64,000 bases of DNA, from assembly GCA_029001845.1 (NCBI GenBank), contig JAREWP010000090.1:173977-237976 (forward strand), read 5' to 3'. The stretch's first letter is position 1. Every line of letters begins with the position of its first letter. The notes beneath the pieces were generated by a model. That model had not been told where the DNA came from. It was given only the letters and a program-made list of their open reading frames with translations, and made no database searches. A program made the position numbers and the translations under genes. The stretch comes from Candidatus Magnetocorallium paracelense. Lineage in GTDB: Bacteria > Nitrospirota > Thermodesulfovibrionia > Thermodesulfovibrionales > Magnetobacteriaceae. Below, piece by piece: positions 45,766 to 54,290 of this stretch.

Positions 45766-46256
45766 TGGATAAGAGAATTGTTATAATTGTATCGTTGCCC
45801 TATGCCCTGTTTTTATTGGCCTGGATTTTAGCCCTCTTCATTCCTCTGGAAATGGAGCTCACTGCAACGGAACGTAGAATACTCAATTATAAGCCCGATA
45901 AGATGTTTAAAAAATTCATTGAAAAACTTGAGTACAAACCGGCTGAGTTAATGGCTGTCGATTTTAACAATCCCTTTACATTTGCTATTCCGGAGATTCC
46001 GGAACAGCCTAAACCTGTGGAAATACTTCCCGGTTTAGACCTGACAGGCGAACCTGAATTTGATGAAGCATCTTATTCTGTCACTGCTATAGTGATTGGA
46101 AATGAAAAGAGATATGCTGTCATAAATGGTGTATTGGTTAAAGAAGGTTCGACACTGGATGGTTATGAGGTAAAAAAGATCGATAAAAAGAGAGTCTTTC
46201 TCATTGTCGGGGACAGACCGAGATGGATTCATTTAGAGAGCTTTAAGCCTGAGTAG
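45765..46256 (+). CDS. MshK/PilP/GspC-like protein
   Basis: 163 residues: N-terminal membrane helix (about 5-26), a periplasmic linker rich in Pro/Glu, and a C-terminal beta domain (VTAIVIGNEKRYAVINGVLVKEGSTL, split by turns; YEVKKIDKKRVFL) that fits the homology-region domain of PilP/GspC, which contacts the secretin. Starts within TAATG of the previous gene. Confidence 0.72.
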   Translation: MDKRIVIIVSLPYALFLLAWILALFIPLEMELTATERRILNYKPDKMFKKFIEKLEYKPAELMAVDFNNPFTFAIPEIPEQPKPVEILPGLDLTGEPEFDEASYSVTAIVIGNEKRYAVINGVLVKEGSTLDGYEVKKIDKKRVFLIVGDRPRWIHLESFKPE

Positions 46257-46277
46257 TATGGTGCAGGACAAATATAT

Positions 46278-47978
46278 ATGAAATATTATAAATACCTCTT
46301 ATCTATTGTAATTCTTTACCTGATTTCTCTCTCCTGCGCATCTGACAGAACCTATGTACCTCAAAAAAACGACCGCGATTTTAAGGGCGACAACGATGTT
46401 CTCTATCGTGAGAGGGTAGTGGTTGAAAAAAAACCTCCTCCTTTAAATATTGCTCCCATGCCATTCAAACCGCTATCCGAGGACATCTCTCCCCTGAACA
46501 GCAGGCTTGTCTCTATTTCCGTCAGCAACTCTTCCCTGAGAGATGTGTTGCGTGTGATATCGGAAGTCGCCAACCTGAATATGGTGTTGGAAAGGGGAGT
46601 CGATCCGGAAACGCCTGTTACGGTTACATTGAATAACATTAAGACAAAAGACGCACTTGAGATTATTTTATCTTCAGTGGATTATTTTTATTCTCTTAAA
46701 AGCAATATTCTTACCATTAAGGCGATGGATACAAAAATATTCGAACTCGGTCTGCCCGTTGTGATTAATAATTATAACATCGATGTCGGCGGCGACATTC
46801 TTGGAGGCGCAATAACATCGGGAAATGAAGATGACAATGATACGAACATCAGGGGTATGGTCTCCATGAAGGGGAAAAGCGATGAAGAGGCGTTGAAAAT
46901 CTGGGATAGTATAGACAACACCATTGCGAACCTGCTCAATTTATCGAAGGATAAGACGTCGGATAATAAACAAAATTCCGAAAGTAACAATAACAGTCAG
47001 TCTCAAAAACCGACTTATAAAGGTATTCCCAATATAATGGATTTCTATATGCCTGCTTCCGATACAACCGGGAATATACCTCGTGAAACAAGGACGTCTC
47101 CGCCGGTCGAAAGGCCCGAACCCTCATACAGTATTAACAGATTAACAGGTACGATCGTCGTGACTGCCACTCAAAAGGAGCTTGAAAAGGTGGAAACCTT
47201 TTTAAACACAATCAGAGAGTCCCTGAACAGGCAGGTGCTTATAGAGGCGAAAATAGTGGAAATTCAACTGACAGACGGGTTGCAGTACGGAATCAACTGG
47301 AATTCTACCGAATTTATAGATGTGGGAGAGGCCAATAAACTGACAATCGGAATGGAGAATTTTGCAAACCTTTTTACCGACGACGCCCAGAACCTTTCCA
47401 TCGGATTAACGGGCTACAGATTCGACACCCTTCTGAAAGCCATACAAACCAAGGGAGAGGTCACGATTTTATCCAACCCGAGAATAAGCCTTATGAACGG
47501 TCAAACCGCTTTGCTGAGCGTTGGAAGAAATGTGAGATTCATATCCAAGGTAGAGACGATCATGGACTCGGACACAAACGAGACGACATTTACCGTTGAA
47601 ACCGGTAACATCCTGTCAGGCATCATATTTGGCATATCTCCTTATATAAACAGAGATGGAGGGATTTTCCTGACTATCACTCCAATCATCTCCGACCTCG
47701 TAAGCATAGAGGACAGGGAGATTCGCGGAAGCGGCTCCGACGCTACGATGATCTCTCTGCCCACAGTAGATCTGAGAGAGATGAGTACAACAGTAAAATT
47801 AAGGAATACGGAAATGGTGGTTATTGGCGGCCTGATTTCCGATAAAGAGGATATACAGGATGATCAGGTCCCCGGGCTGGGCGATGTTCCCGTATTGGGC
47901 CACCTCTTTAAAAGCAGAGAAAAGAGAAAGGAAAAAACAGAACTGGCGGTTATGATTAAACCGACTATTATTAAATAA
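46278..47978 (+). CDS. Secretin (MshL/PilQ/GspD family)
   Basis: 566 residues with a lipoprotein-type signal (LYLISLSC). An N-terminal secretin/TonB short domain (VSISVSNSSLRDVLRVISEVANLNMVLE, in pieces) and an N1-like domain lead to the secretin core: QVLIEAKIVEIQL, VTILSNPRISLMNGQTALL and the closing VPGLGDVPVLGHLF and TELAVMIKP. It forms the outer-membrane channel of the machine. A low-complexity Asn/Ser/Gln linker lies at about 220-240. Confidence 0.9.
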   Translation: MKYYKYLLSIVILYLISLSCASDRTYVPQKNDRDFKGDNDVLYRERVVVEKKPPPLNIAPMPFKPLSEDISPLNSRLVSISVSNSSLRDVLRVISEVANLNMVLERGVDPETPVTVTLNNIKTKDALEIILSSVDYFYSLKSNILTIKAMDTKIFELGLPVVINNYNIDVGGDILGGAITSGNEDDNDTNIRGMVSMKGKSDEEALKIWDSIDNTIANLLNLSKDKTSDNKQNSESNNNSQSQKPTYKGIPNIMDFYMPASDTTGNIPRETRTSPPVERPEPSYSINRLTGTIVVTATQKELEKVETFLNTIRESLNRQVLIEAKIVEIQLTDGLQYGINWNSTEFIDVGEANKLTIGMENFANLFTDDAQNLSIGLTGYRFDTLLKAIQTKGEVTILSNPRISLMNGQTALLSVGRNVRFISKVETIMDSDTNETTFTVETGNILSGIIFGISPYINRDGGIFLTITPIISDLVSIEDREIRGSGSDATMISLPTVDLREMSTTVKLRNTEMVVIGGLISDKEDIQDDQVPGLGDVPVLGHLFKSREKRKEKTELAVMIKPTIIK

Positions 47979-47985
47979 TGAAAGA

Positions 47986-48065
47986 CTGTTTACAGAGGTC
48001 GGTGGTCAGGGATCGGTGAAAAAGGTTTGGCATGCTCTCAACCGGCCGTTGATCACAATGAACAG
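47986..48065 (+). repeat. Interspersed repeat R1, short copy 3, inside the msh-like operon
   Basis: CTGTTTACAGAGG...GGTCAGGGATCGGT...AATGAACAG, with CTGTT/AACAG inverted ends like 5233-5396 and 13509-13658 but only 80 bp. It fills the gap between secretin and ATPase genes and ends 8 bp before the ATPase ATG, leaving no visible Shine-Dalgarno sequence. Confidence 0.5.
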
Positions 48066-48073
48066 AAAATATT

Positions 48074-49726
48074 ATGAGTAAAAAAAAATTAGGAGAATTA
48101 CTAAAAGAAAAGAACTTTATAGACGATAAAAAGATCAAAATCGCTATGGCTGTACAGCAGGTGACAGGAGATTTAATGGGTGAGACACTGCAAAATCTTG
48201 GTTTTGTCTCTTCCCGGGAAATAGCGCAGGTACTGGCCGATCAGGCTGAAATCGAGTTTCTCGATCTGAAGGAGTTTAATATCTCGGAGAACGCCTTACG
48301 ACTGATTGACAGAGATATTGCCGAAAGAGCGGGATTCATTCCTCTTAACGTGACAGAGGGCAATCTCCGGATAGGCCTTACCAACCCCGGCAATGTCGTT
48401 GCCATAGATACGGCATCCAAGGTAAGTAAGATGCAGATTAAACCTCTCATCGTCGATACCCACAGTTATCAGGAGAAGATTCAGGAAGCCTACTACTTTC
48501 TTGAAAATCCGATTACAAAAAAGATAGAAGACGCACTCAAAGACTTACGAAGTTCTTCATCTGCAAACTCCGCTGTTGTCTCCGAACTGACCGAGCTTTT
48601 AATGCAGGACGGCATACGCAGAAACAGCACGGATATTCACTTTTCTCCTGAAAAGGATACGATCAATATTTTCTACCGTATTGACGGTATCCTTCAACAC
48701 GGGCACAGCCTGCCCAAAACCGCACAACCGGGAATTACTTCCAAAGTAAAAGTACTGGCTGGAATGGATATTGCCGAGCAGAGGAAGCCTCAGGACGGTC
48801 ACATCAGCTTCTCTTTTTTGAATAAAGAATACGATATGAGAGTCTCCACAATTCCTACTATTCACGGCGAAAATATCGTTATCAGAGTGTTGAGCGATGT
48901 ATCGGGAATATTGAGAATATCGACGCTGGGTTTCGGCGCCGATGAAAATTTTGTTCTTAATTATCTTTTTAAAAAACCGAATGGTATTATTTTAATTACA
49001 GGCCCCACAGGCAGCGGAAAAACCACGACTCTCTATTCGGCTCTCAGAGAGTTGAATATACTGGAAAAAAACGTTCTCACAGTAGAGGATCCCGTTGAGT
49101 ACAGGCTTACTTTTATCCGTCAGACTCAGGTAAACGCCAAAGCCGGTTACGACTTCAATATAGCCGGCAGATCTTTTATGAGGCAGGACCCGGACGTTAT
49201 ACTCCTTGGCGAGATAAGGGATGAAGAGACGGCGGGCATTGCTGTCAGAGCTTCCGTTACAGGCCATCTGGTTCTCTCCACTCTGCATACCAACGACGCC
49301 GTTTCATCCATACCACGATTACTGAATCTCGGACTCGACAAAGACCTCCTGGCCACCTCGCTTGCTGCTGTTGTTGCTCAGAGGCTGGTAAGAAAGATAT
49401 GTCCCTACTGTAAGGATGAGTATGAGACTACCGAAGATGAGAAGGCTTATCTGAAGTTTGCGGGAGTTAAAGAAAAAATAGCATTGTCATATAAAGGATC
49501 GGGATGTGAAACCTGTGGTTTAACGGGATATATCGGAAGAAACGTGGTAGGCGAGATACTTGTCATAGATGATGAGGTTAAAGATCTTATTTCAAAGGGA
49601 AGTTCTCTTATAAATATTACGGAACATGCAAAAAGCAGGGGAATGAAGCTTTTGAGAGAAAATGCGATAGCAAAAGTAATCGAAGGGGTGACGACAATCG
49701 AGGAAGTTCAGAGGGTGGTAGGCTGA
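48074..49726 (+). CDS. MshE/GspE/PilB-type assembly ATPase
   Basis: 550 residues. N-terminal MshEN-like domain (KLGELLKEKNFI, ALQQVTGDLMGETL-like and GFVS pattern; the conserved first Arg is Lys), then the ATPase core with Walker A GPTGSGKTTT from residue 310, the Asp box, Walker B LLGEIRDEET and a tetracysteine zinc site (CPYC...CETC). It powers fibre assembly; c-di-GMP binding is possible through MshEN. Its stop meets the start of the platform gene with no gap. Confidence 0.92.
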   Translation: MSKKKLGELLKEKNFIDDKKIKIAMAVQQVTGDLMGETLQNLGFVSSREIAQVLADQAEIEFLDLKEFNISENALRLIDRDIAERAGFIPLNVTEGNLRIGLTNPGNVVAIDTASKVSKMQIKPLIVDTHSYQEKIQEAYYFLENPITKKIEDALKDLRSSSSANSAVVSELTELLMQDGIRRNSTDIHFSPEKDTINIFYRIDGILQHGHSLPKTAQPGITSKVKVLAGMDIAEQRKPQDGHISFSFLNKEYDMRVSTIPTIHGENIVIRVLSDVSGILRISTLGFGADENFVLNYLFKKPNGIILITGPTGSGKTTTLYSALRELNILEKNVLTVEDPVEYRLTFIRQTQVNAKAGYDFNIAGRSFMRQDPDVILLGEIRDEETAGIAVRASVTGHLVLSTLHTNDAVSSIPRLLNLGLDKDLLATSLAAVVAQRLVRKICPYCKDEYETTEDEKAYLKFAGVKEKIALSYKGSGCETCGLTGYIGRNVVGEILVIDDEVKDLISKGSSLINITEHAKSRGMKLLRENAIAKVIEGVTTIEEVQRVVG

Positions 49727-50944
49727 ATGGCCGGATTTGTGTATAAAGCCATAGACAGAGAAGGTAAAATCGTGCGTGGCGTTTTGGATGCAGAGAATAT
49801 ATCTGTGTTTTATGAACTGATACAGGAATACAGGATGTTTGTCCTCTCTGTAAGGGAGAGGAGTTCGTTTAGTACCGCCTTAAGCAGGATAACTGTAAAA
49901 CGAAGTGTCACCAGACCTGAAATCATGGAATTCGCCAATAATATGGCAATCATGGTAAAAGCCGGTCTTCCTGTAACGACCTCTATAGACGATATTGCCA
50001 GATCGACGGACAATAAATACTTCTCGGAAAAACTACTGTCCATCAAAAGGAGGGTGACACAGGGAGAAAGCCTCTCCTCTGCGGCATCTGAAGAAAAGGG
50101 GCTTTTCCCGGATATCTTTTTAAGGTTAATCAAGATTGGAGAGGAGACGGGCAGACTCGATTCCAGCCTTCAGGAGATTGCAAGGTATTTGCAGACGATA
50201 GAAGATTTTACGGCTGCCGTTAAAAAAGCCGTGATCTACCCGTTGTTTGCCGTGGCCACCACTCTTATTGCCATGTTTTTCTGGATATTTTTTGTCATGC
50301 CCAAATTGGTCGAACTTTTTCAAAGCATGGAGGTGGAACTCCCTCTGATTACGCAATTGATAATAGCGGGCAGCGACATGGCGCGAGAGAAATGGTATAT
50401 TATATTGGGAGTGATCTTTGCGATTCCTTTGATTATTAAAATTGCAAAGAGAAATAAAATTATTCTCTATGCATACGACCAAATGACACTTAGGCTGCCT
50501 GTTATTAAACTGATTGCCTACAACAAACTCCTTGCTCTCTTTTCCGAGCAGATGAGAATACTGGTGGCTGCCGGCGTGCCGATAGACAGAATTCTGACTC
50601 TCATGGAGGATGTGATTGGCAACGAAGTCTTCAGACGCGCCATACACTCAGTAAGCGATTCTATCATGTCCGGCAACAGTGTCAGCGATTCTTTGAAATC
50701 TCACTCAATTTTTCCAAGTCTCTTTGTCAGGATGATCAAAGTAGGGGAGGAGAGCGGCAGCCTTGACGAACAGCTTGGTTTTCTTTCCGACTATTACCTT
50801 AAGAAACTCAAAGATATATCGGATAAGATGGAGAAAATGATAGAGCCGATTGTTATGGGCGTTGTAGGTGGTATTTTTATCGTCATGATAGTGAGTCTCC
50901 TTCTTCCTGTATTTAATCTCATATCCAATGTGGGAGGTCGATAG
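49727..50944 (+). CDS. MshG/GspF/PilC inner-membrane platform protein
   Basis: 405 residues with two repeated GspF domains (MVKAGLPVTTSIDDIA and RILVAAGVPIDRILTLM; KIGEETGRLDSSL and KVGEESGSLDEQL) and three membrane helices (about 168-190, 220-238, 370-395). It is the inner-membrane core engaged by the ATPase. Starts immediately after the ATPase stop. Confidence 0.92.
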   Translation: MAGFVYKAIDREGKIVRGVLDAENISVFYELIQEYRMFVLSVRERSSFSTALSRITVKRSVTRPEIMEFANNMAIMVKAGLPVTTSIDDIARSTDNKYFSEKLLSIKRRVTQGESLSSAASEEKGLFPDIFLRLIKIGEETGRLDSSLQEIARYLQTIEDFTAAVKKAVIYPLFAVATTLIAMFFWIFFVMPKLVELFQSMEVELPLITQLIIAGSDMAREKWYIILGVIFAIPLIIKIAKRNKIILYAYDQMTLRLPVIKLIAYNKLLALFSEQMRILVAAGVPIDRILTLMEDVIGNEVFRRAIHSVSDSIMSGNSVSDSLKSHSIFPSLFVRMIKVGEESGSLDEQLGFLSDYYLKKLKDISDKMEKMIEPIVMGVVGGIFIVMIVSLLLPVFNLISNVGGR

Positions 50945-52561
50945 TTGTCCGATTTTCTGGAATTTTACGGCTTTAAAGAGGATCCCTTTAAAATAACCCC
51001 TGACCCTGCTTATTACTACCCTTCCTCCGGTCACAATACGGGACTGAGTATTCTGGATTATTCCGTTCAGCAAAAAGAGGGTTTTTCTCTTATCACCGGA
51101 GAGCCGGGGACAGGGAAGACCACTCTTTTAAAAGTTTTTCTCGAAAAGTGGAAGAATAAGGCGGAGACAGCCATGGTTCTTACATCAAAGCTCCCTCCCG
51201 ATGACTTCCTATGCGCGGTGCTTGATGATTTTGGCCTGAATTATGAGGGCTTTACGAACAAAAACGACTTGATGAGATATTTCAGGGATTTTCTCATAGA
51301 AAAATCCAATGAAGGCAAGACAGTAATAATAATTGTAGACGAAGCCCAACTACTCCCATTCCCGACGCTTGAAGAGTTGAGAGTTCTCTCCAATCTTGAA
51401 ACTCATGATCACAAGCTCCTCCATATCATACTCATTGCGCAGCCCGAACTTGACGCCAGGTTGCGTGCAAGCGATCTCAGGCAGCTCAACCAGAGGATCA
51501 TAACAAGACACAAGCTCTTTCCTCTTAGCAGGGGCGAGACTGTTAATTACATTAACTTCAGGCTTAATCAGGCAGGAAGAACGTTGGTTAAGTTTGACGA
51601 TAATGCCTTAAACGTTGTTTATAAGTTAACAGGCGGCGTACCAAGAAATATAAATATACTTTCTAACAGGGCTCTTATGTCAGCCTATCTTGACGAAGGT
51701 CATATCATTTCGAAAAAACACGTTGCCTATGCGTCAAAGAGCATCGATTACAAGGTCTCTGCTTCTAAAGGCAGCAAAATACTCATGACTTTGGCTGTGC
51801 TTGCTCCGATTTTAATAATTTTATCAGGCCTTTATTTCGGATTTATAAAGGAGAAACCCACAACTCCGGCAGGAAACGATGTCGCCGTTAATAGAATTAT
51901 GAAGGATACACGATTGGAGACGGATTTTCCGGAACAATCCGAAAAAAAAGCGGAAAACTCAGAGCTCTCCGATAAAGATATCATCGAGAACAAAGAAAAT
52001 GTTAAAGCAGAGAGAATTGAAGATGCATTGATCGATAAAGACAGAACCGGAGGTATTAAAGAAGAGTCGGTTCCACAAAGCGCGGATACCGGGAAAGCTG
52101 TCGATATAAAATCTCCTTCACCTGACAATACAGAGTCCGACAATGAAAGTAATTTCACTACATCAGGCAACGATATCATTAAAGAGGTCGAAAAAAAAAC
52201 AGAAGCATCTTACCCGGTTGCTGAGCAGGCTCAACCGTTACATCCTCCTCCAAGTGTTTCAAAAGAATCTGCACGCCAGGAAGGAAAGAGCGATATTATT
52301 AAAGAGGAGGACAATAATAAGGTCGACTCCGCTAAAGTAAATGTATATTACGCTGTTGTCAGGACATTCGCAGCCAATATAAGGGCATTACCCGGTGTGG
52401 ACGCAGAAAAGATCGCCTTTAAAAAGAGAGGCGACAGATTGTTGATTTTAGGCGTAGCCAGGGATAAAAAGGGTAATAAATGGTTCAAAGTCGATCTCAA
52501 GGAAAAAGGCGCCGGCTGGGTAGCCGAAGGAATTGTGGATGTGAATATTGAAAAGCTATAG
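50945..52561 (+). CDS. ExeA/MshM-like AAA ATPase with bacterial SH3 domain
   Basis: 538 residues from a TTG start directly after the previous stop. The FYGFKEDPFKITPDP opening and Walker A TGEPGTGKTT (51-60), Walker B VIIIVDEAQLL and NRIITRHKL-like region are those of ExeA/GspA/MshM ATPases. A membrane helix near 277-298 leads to a long charged, low-complexity periplasmic linker and a C-terminal SH3-like domain (NIRALPGVDAEKIAFKKRG, GAGWVAEGIV). In other systems these proteins help place the secretin in the peptidoglycan. Confidence 0.88.
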   Translation: MSDFLEFYGFKEDPFKITPDPAYYYPSSGHNTGLSILDYSVQQKEGFSLITGEPGTGKTTLLKVFLEKWKNKAETAMVLTSKLPPDDFLCAVLDDFGLNYEGFTNKNDLMRYFRDFLIEKSNEGKTVIIIVDEAQLLPFPTLEELRVLSNLETHDHKLLHIILIAQPELDARLRASDLRQLNQRIITRHKLFPLSRGETVNYINFRLNQAGRTLVKFDDNALNVVYKLTGGVPRNINILSNRALMSAYLDEGHIISKKHVAYASKSIDYKVSASKGSKILMTLAVLAPILIILSGLYFGFIKEKPTTPAGNDVAVNRIMKDTRLETDFPEQSEKKAENSELSDKDIIENKENVKAERIEDALIDKDRTGGIKEESVPQSADTGKAVDIKSPSPDNTESDNESNFTTSGNDIIKEVEKKTEASYPVAEQAQPLHPPPSVSKESARQEGKSDIIKEEDNNKVDSAKVNVYYAVVRTFAANIRALPGVDAEKIAFKKRGDRLLILGVARDKKGNKWFKVDLKEKGAGWVAEGIVDVNIEKL

Positions 52562-52622
52562 TCGATTGATGATTGATGATTGAGAGTCTCTAAGGGCCTA
52601 AACAGTTTCTTTGTAAGTAATT

Positions 52623-53819
52623 ATGACATCAGATTTATACGATAGGTACAAAATACTCTGCGTAGACGATAGAGAGAGCAATCTACTGACTCTTGAGGCT
52701 CTTTTATCCGATGCCGGCTTATGCAGGATCAGAAAGGCGCTGTCAGGCAAAGAGGCCCTTGAAATACTGCTTACAGAAAAGATCGATCTTATACTTCTCG
52801 ATGTAAAAATGCCTGAGATGGACGGTTTTGAACTCGCTGCTCTTATTAAATCCAATAAGAGAACCAGGGATATACCTATCGTCTTTATAACTGCCGTTTT
52901 TAAGGCCGAAGAGTTTTTAAAGAGAGGTTATAAAACAGGAGCTATCGATTATATAACAAAACCTATCAACGACAATCAGCTTTTGAATAAGATCAACCTC
53001 TATTTAAAACTTTTTGAAAAGGAAAAGGAGCTGGAACATCTTAACAGAAACCTCGAAAAAAGGGTAATCGAAGAGATTGAAAAGAGACGTGAAAAGGAAC
53101 AGATATTGCTGCATCAGTCCAAGATGGCTGCCATGGGCGAGATGATAGGCGCAATAGCGCATCAATGGAGACAACCCCTGAATGCTTTGGGGCTTATAGT
53201 TCAGGATCTTCGCGATGCAAGCGATTATGATGAGATAGATAATGCTTATATTAATAGATCAGTAAGTACCGCCATGGGTCAGATAGAGTTCATGTCGCAG
53301 ACGATAGACGATTTCAGAAACTTTTTTAAAAGTACAAAAGAGAGAGAGACATTTAGCATTGTGAGATCGGTAAAGTCGGTTTTATCGATTTTGTCGGCGA
53401 TGTTTAAAAACAATTCCATAGAAGTCCGATTTGACAGTGAAATCGAAGGTATTCTCGCTTTTAAAGGTTATCCCAATGAGTTTAAACAGGTGATTGTAAA
53501 TATCATATCTAATTCTAAAGACGCAATCCTTGACTCAAGGAGAAAGGGTGTCTTAGATTCGAGTGACGGACAAATCTCAATCACAATTTATAATAGAGAT
53601 GACAAAATAATTACTGAAATCGAGGACAATGGAGGCGGTGTGCCTGAAGATGTGTTTTCCAGGATTTTTGAACCCTATTTCACAACAAAGGAACAGGGAC
53701 AAGGTACGGGGATAGGGCTTTATATGTCTAAAGTAATCATTGAAAACAATATGAAAGGCCGCCTTTATGCGGAAAATACACAAAAAGGCGCTAAATTCAT
53801 TATCGAACTTAGTCCTTAG
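52623..53819 (+). CDS. Receiver-histidine kinase
   Basis: 398 residues, soluble. Receiver domain about 10-125 with phospho-acceptor Asp in LLDVKMPEMDG, a coiled linker, HisKA with AHQWRQPLNALG and an HATPase domain (NIISNSKDA, GTGIGLYMSK). The kinase half is very similar to that of 9425-11032, but there is no PAS domain. It lies 61 bp after the ExeA-like gene, with a GATTGAT repeat in the gap, and converges with the kaiC-kaiB-like pair. Confidence 0.9.
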   Translation: MTSDLYDRYKILCVDDRESNLLTLEALLSDAGLCRIRKALSGKEALEILLTEKIDLILLDVKMPEMDGFELAALIKSNKRTRDIPIVFITAVFKAEEFLKRGYKTGAIDYITKPINDNQLLNKINLYLKLFEKEKELEHLNRNLEKRVIEEIEKRREKEQILLHQSKMAAMGEMIGAIAHQWRQPLNALGLIVQDLRDASDYDEIDNAYINRSVSTAMGQIEFMSQTIDDFRNFFKSTKERETFSIVRSVKSVLSILSAMFKNNSIEVRFDSEIEGILAFKGYPNEFKQVIVNIISNSKDAILDSRRKGVLDSSDGQISITIYNRDDKIITEIEDNGGGVPEDVFSRIFEPYFTTKEQGQGTGIGLYMSKVIIENNMKGRLYAENTQKGAKFIIELSP

Positions 53820-53863
53820 GCCCTTATAAGTAAAATTGAGCGCAAAAGGGTCACAATATTTTT
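53814..53863 (+). repeat. Interspersed repeat F, copy 2
   Basis: Shares CTTATAAGTAAAATTG and ACAATATTTTT with 27124-27172 (inverted) and 63801-63850. It begins at the end of the kinase gene. Confidence 0.5.
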
Positions 53864-53899
53864 CTTACTGTATGTGTAAGATTGTAAAGCGCCCGCCAA

Positions 53900-54163
53900 T
53901 CAACTGCCAAGTTGAAGGTAGAGCAGTATTTTTTCTACCTTTGGTCTTCCTATAAACCTCTTGTTGTCCATAATAATTACCGGTAAAGCGTCAATTTTGT
54001 ATTGTTCGGCTTTATCGGGATATGCATCTATATCGATTATTTCTAACTTAATTGGCGATATTTTCTCTATTTCCGCCAATAGTTTTTTTACCTCATTAAG
54101 GTCGAAATTATAATGAATCGATTTTTTAGTCGTAAAAAACAATAATTTTTGCTCTTTTTCCAT
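53900..54163 (-). CDS. Thioredoxin-fold, KaiB-like small protein
   Basis: 87 residues with the beta-alpha-beta-alpha-beta-beta-alpha pattern of the thioredoxin fold (KLLFFTTK, LEIIDIDAYPDKAEQYKI, ALPVIIMDNKRFIG with the cis-Pro). It has no Cys at all, so it is not a redox thioredoxin. KaiB is a Cys-poor thioredoxin-like protein with similar IDV...P..AE...KI.A.P spacing. It lies 127 bp downstream of the kaiC-like gene on the same strand, so a KaiB-like partner is plausible but unproven. Confidence 0.6.
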   Translation of the reverse strand: MEKEQKLLFFTTKKSIHYNFDLNEVKKLLAEIEKISPIKLEIIDIDAYPDKAEQYKIDALPVIIMDNKRFIGRPKVEKILLYLQLGS

Positions 54164-54290
54164 AGATGCTCCGCTGTAATTTATCTGTTTTTATGATATC
54201 CGACAATTTATTTGAGCATATGAACGTCTATAAGCTTGTATAATCGGATTCTAAAACCTGGTTGCCATATGACAGGGTGGATTTTCGTGA

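Noticed and set aside
50126..50647. 173-codon minus-strand frame inside the GspF-like gene
   Set aside because: Histidine- and asparagine-rich shadow of a well-conserved GspF coding sequence.
52562..52622. GATTGATGATTGATGATTGA run, considered as a minisatellite or operator
   Set aside because: Too short and degenerate; similar heptamer-like runs occur near 43560 and 61865, so it is probably repeat debris.
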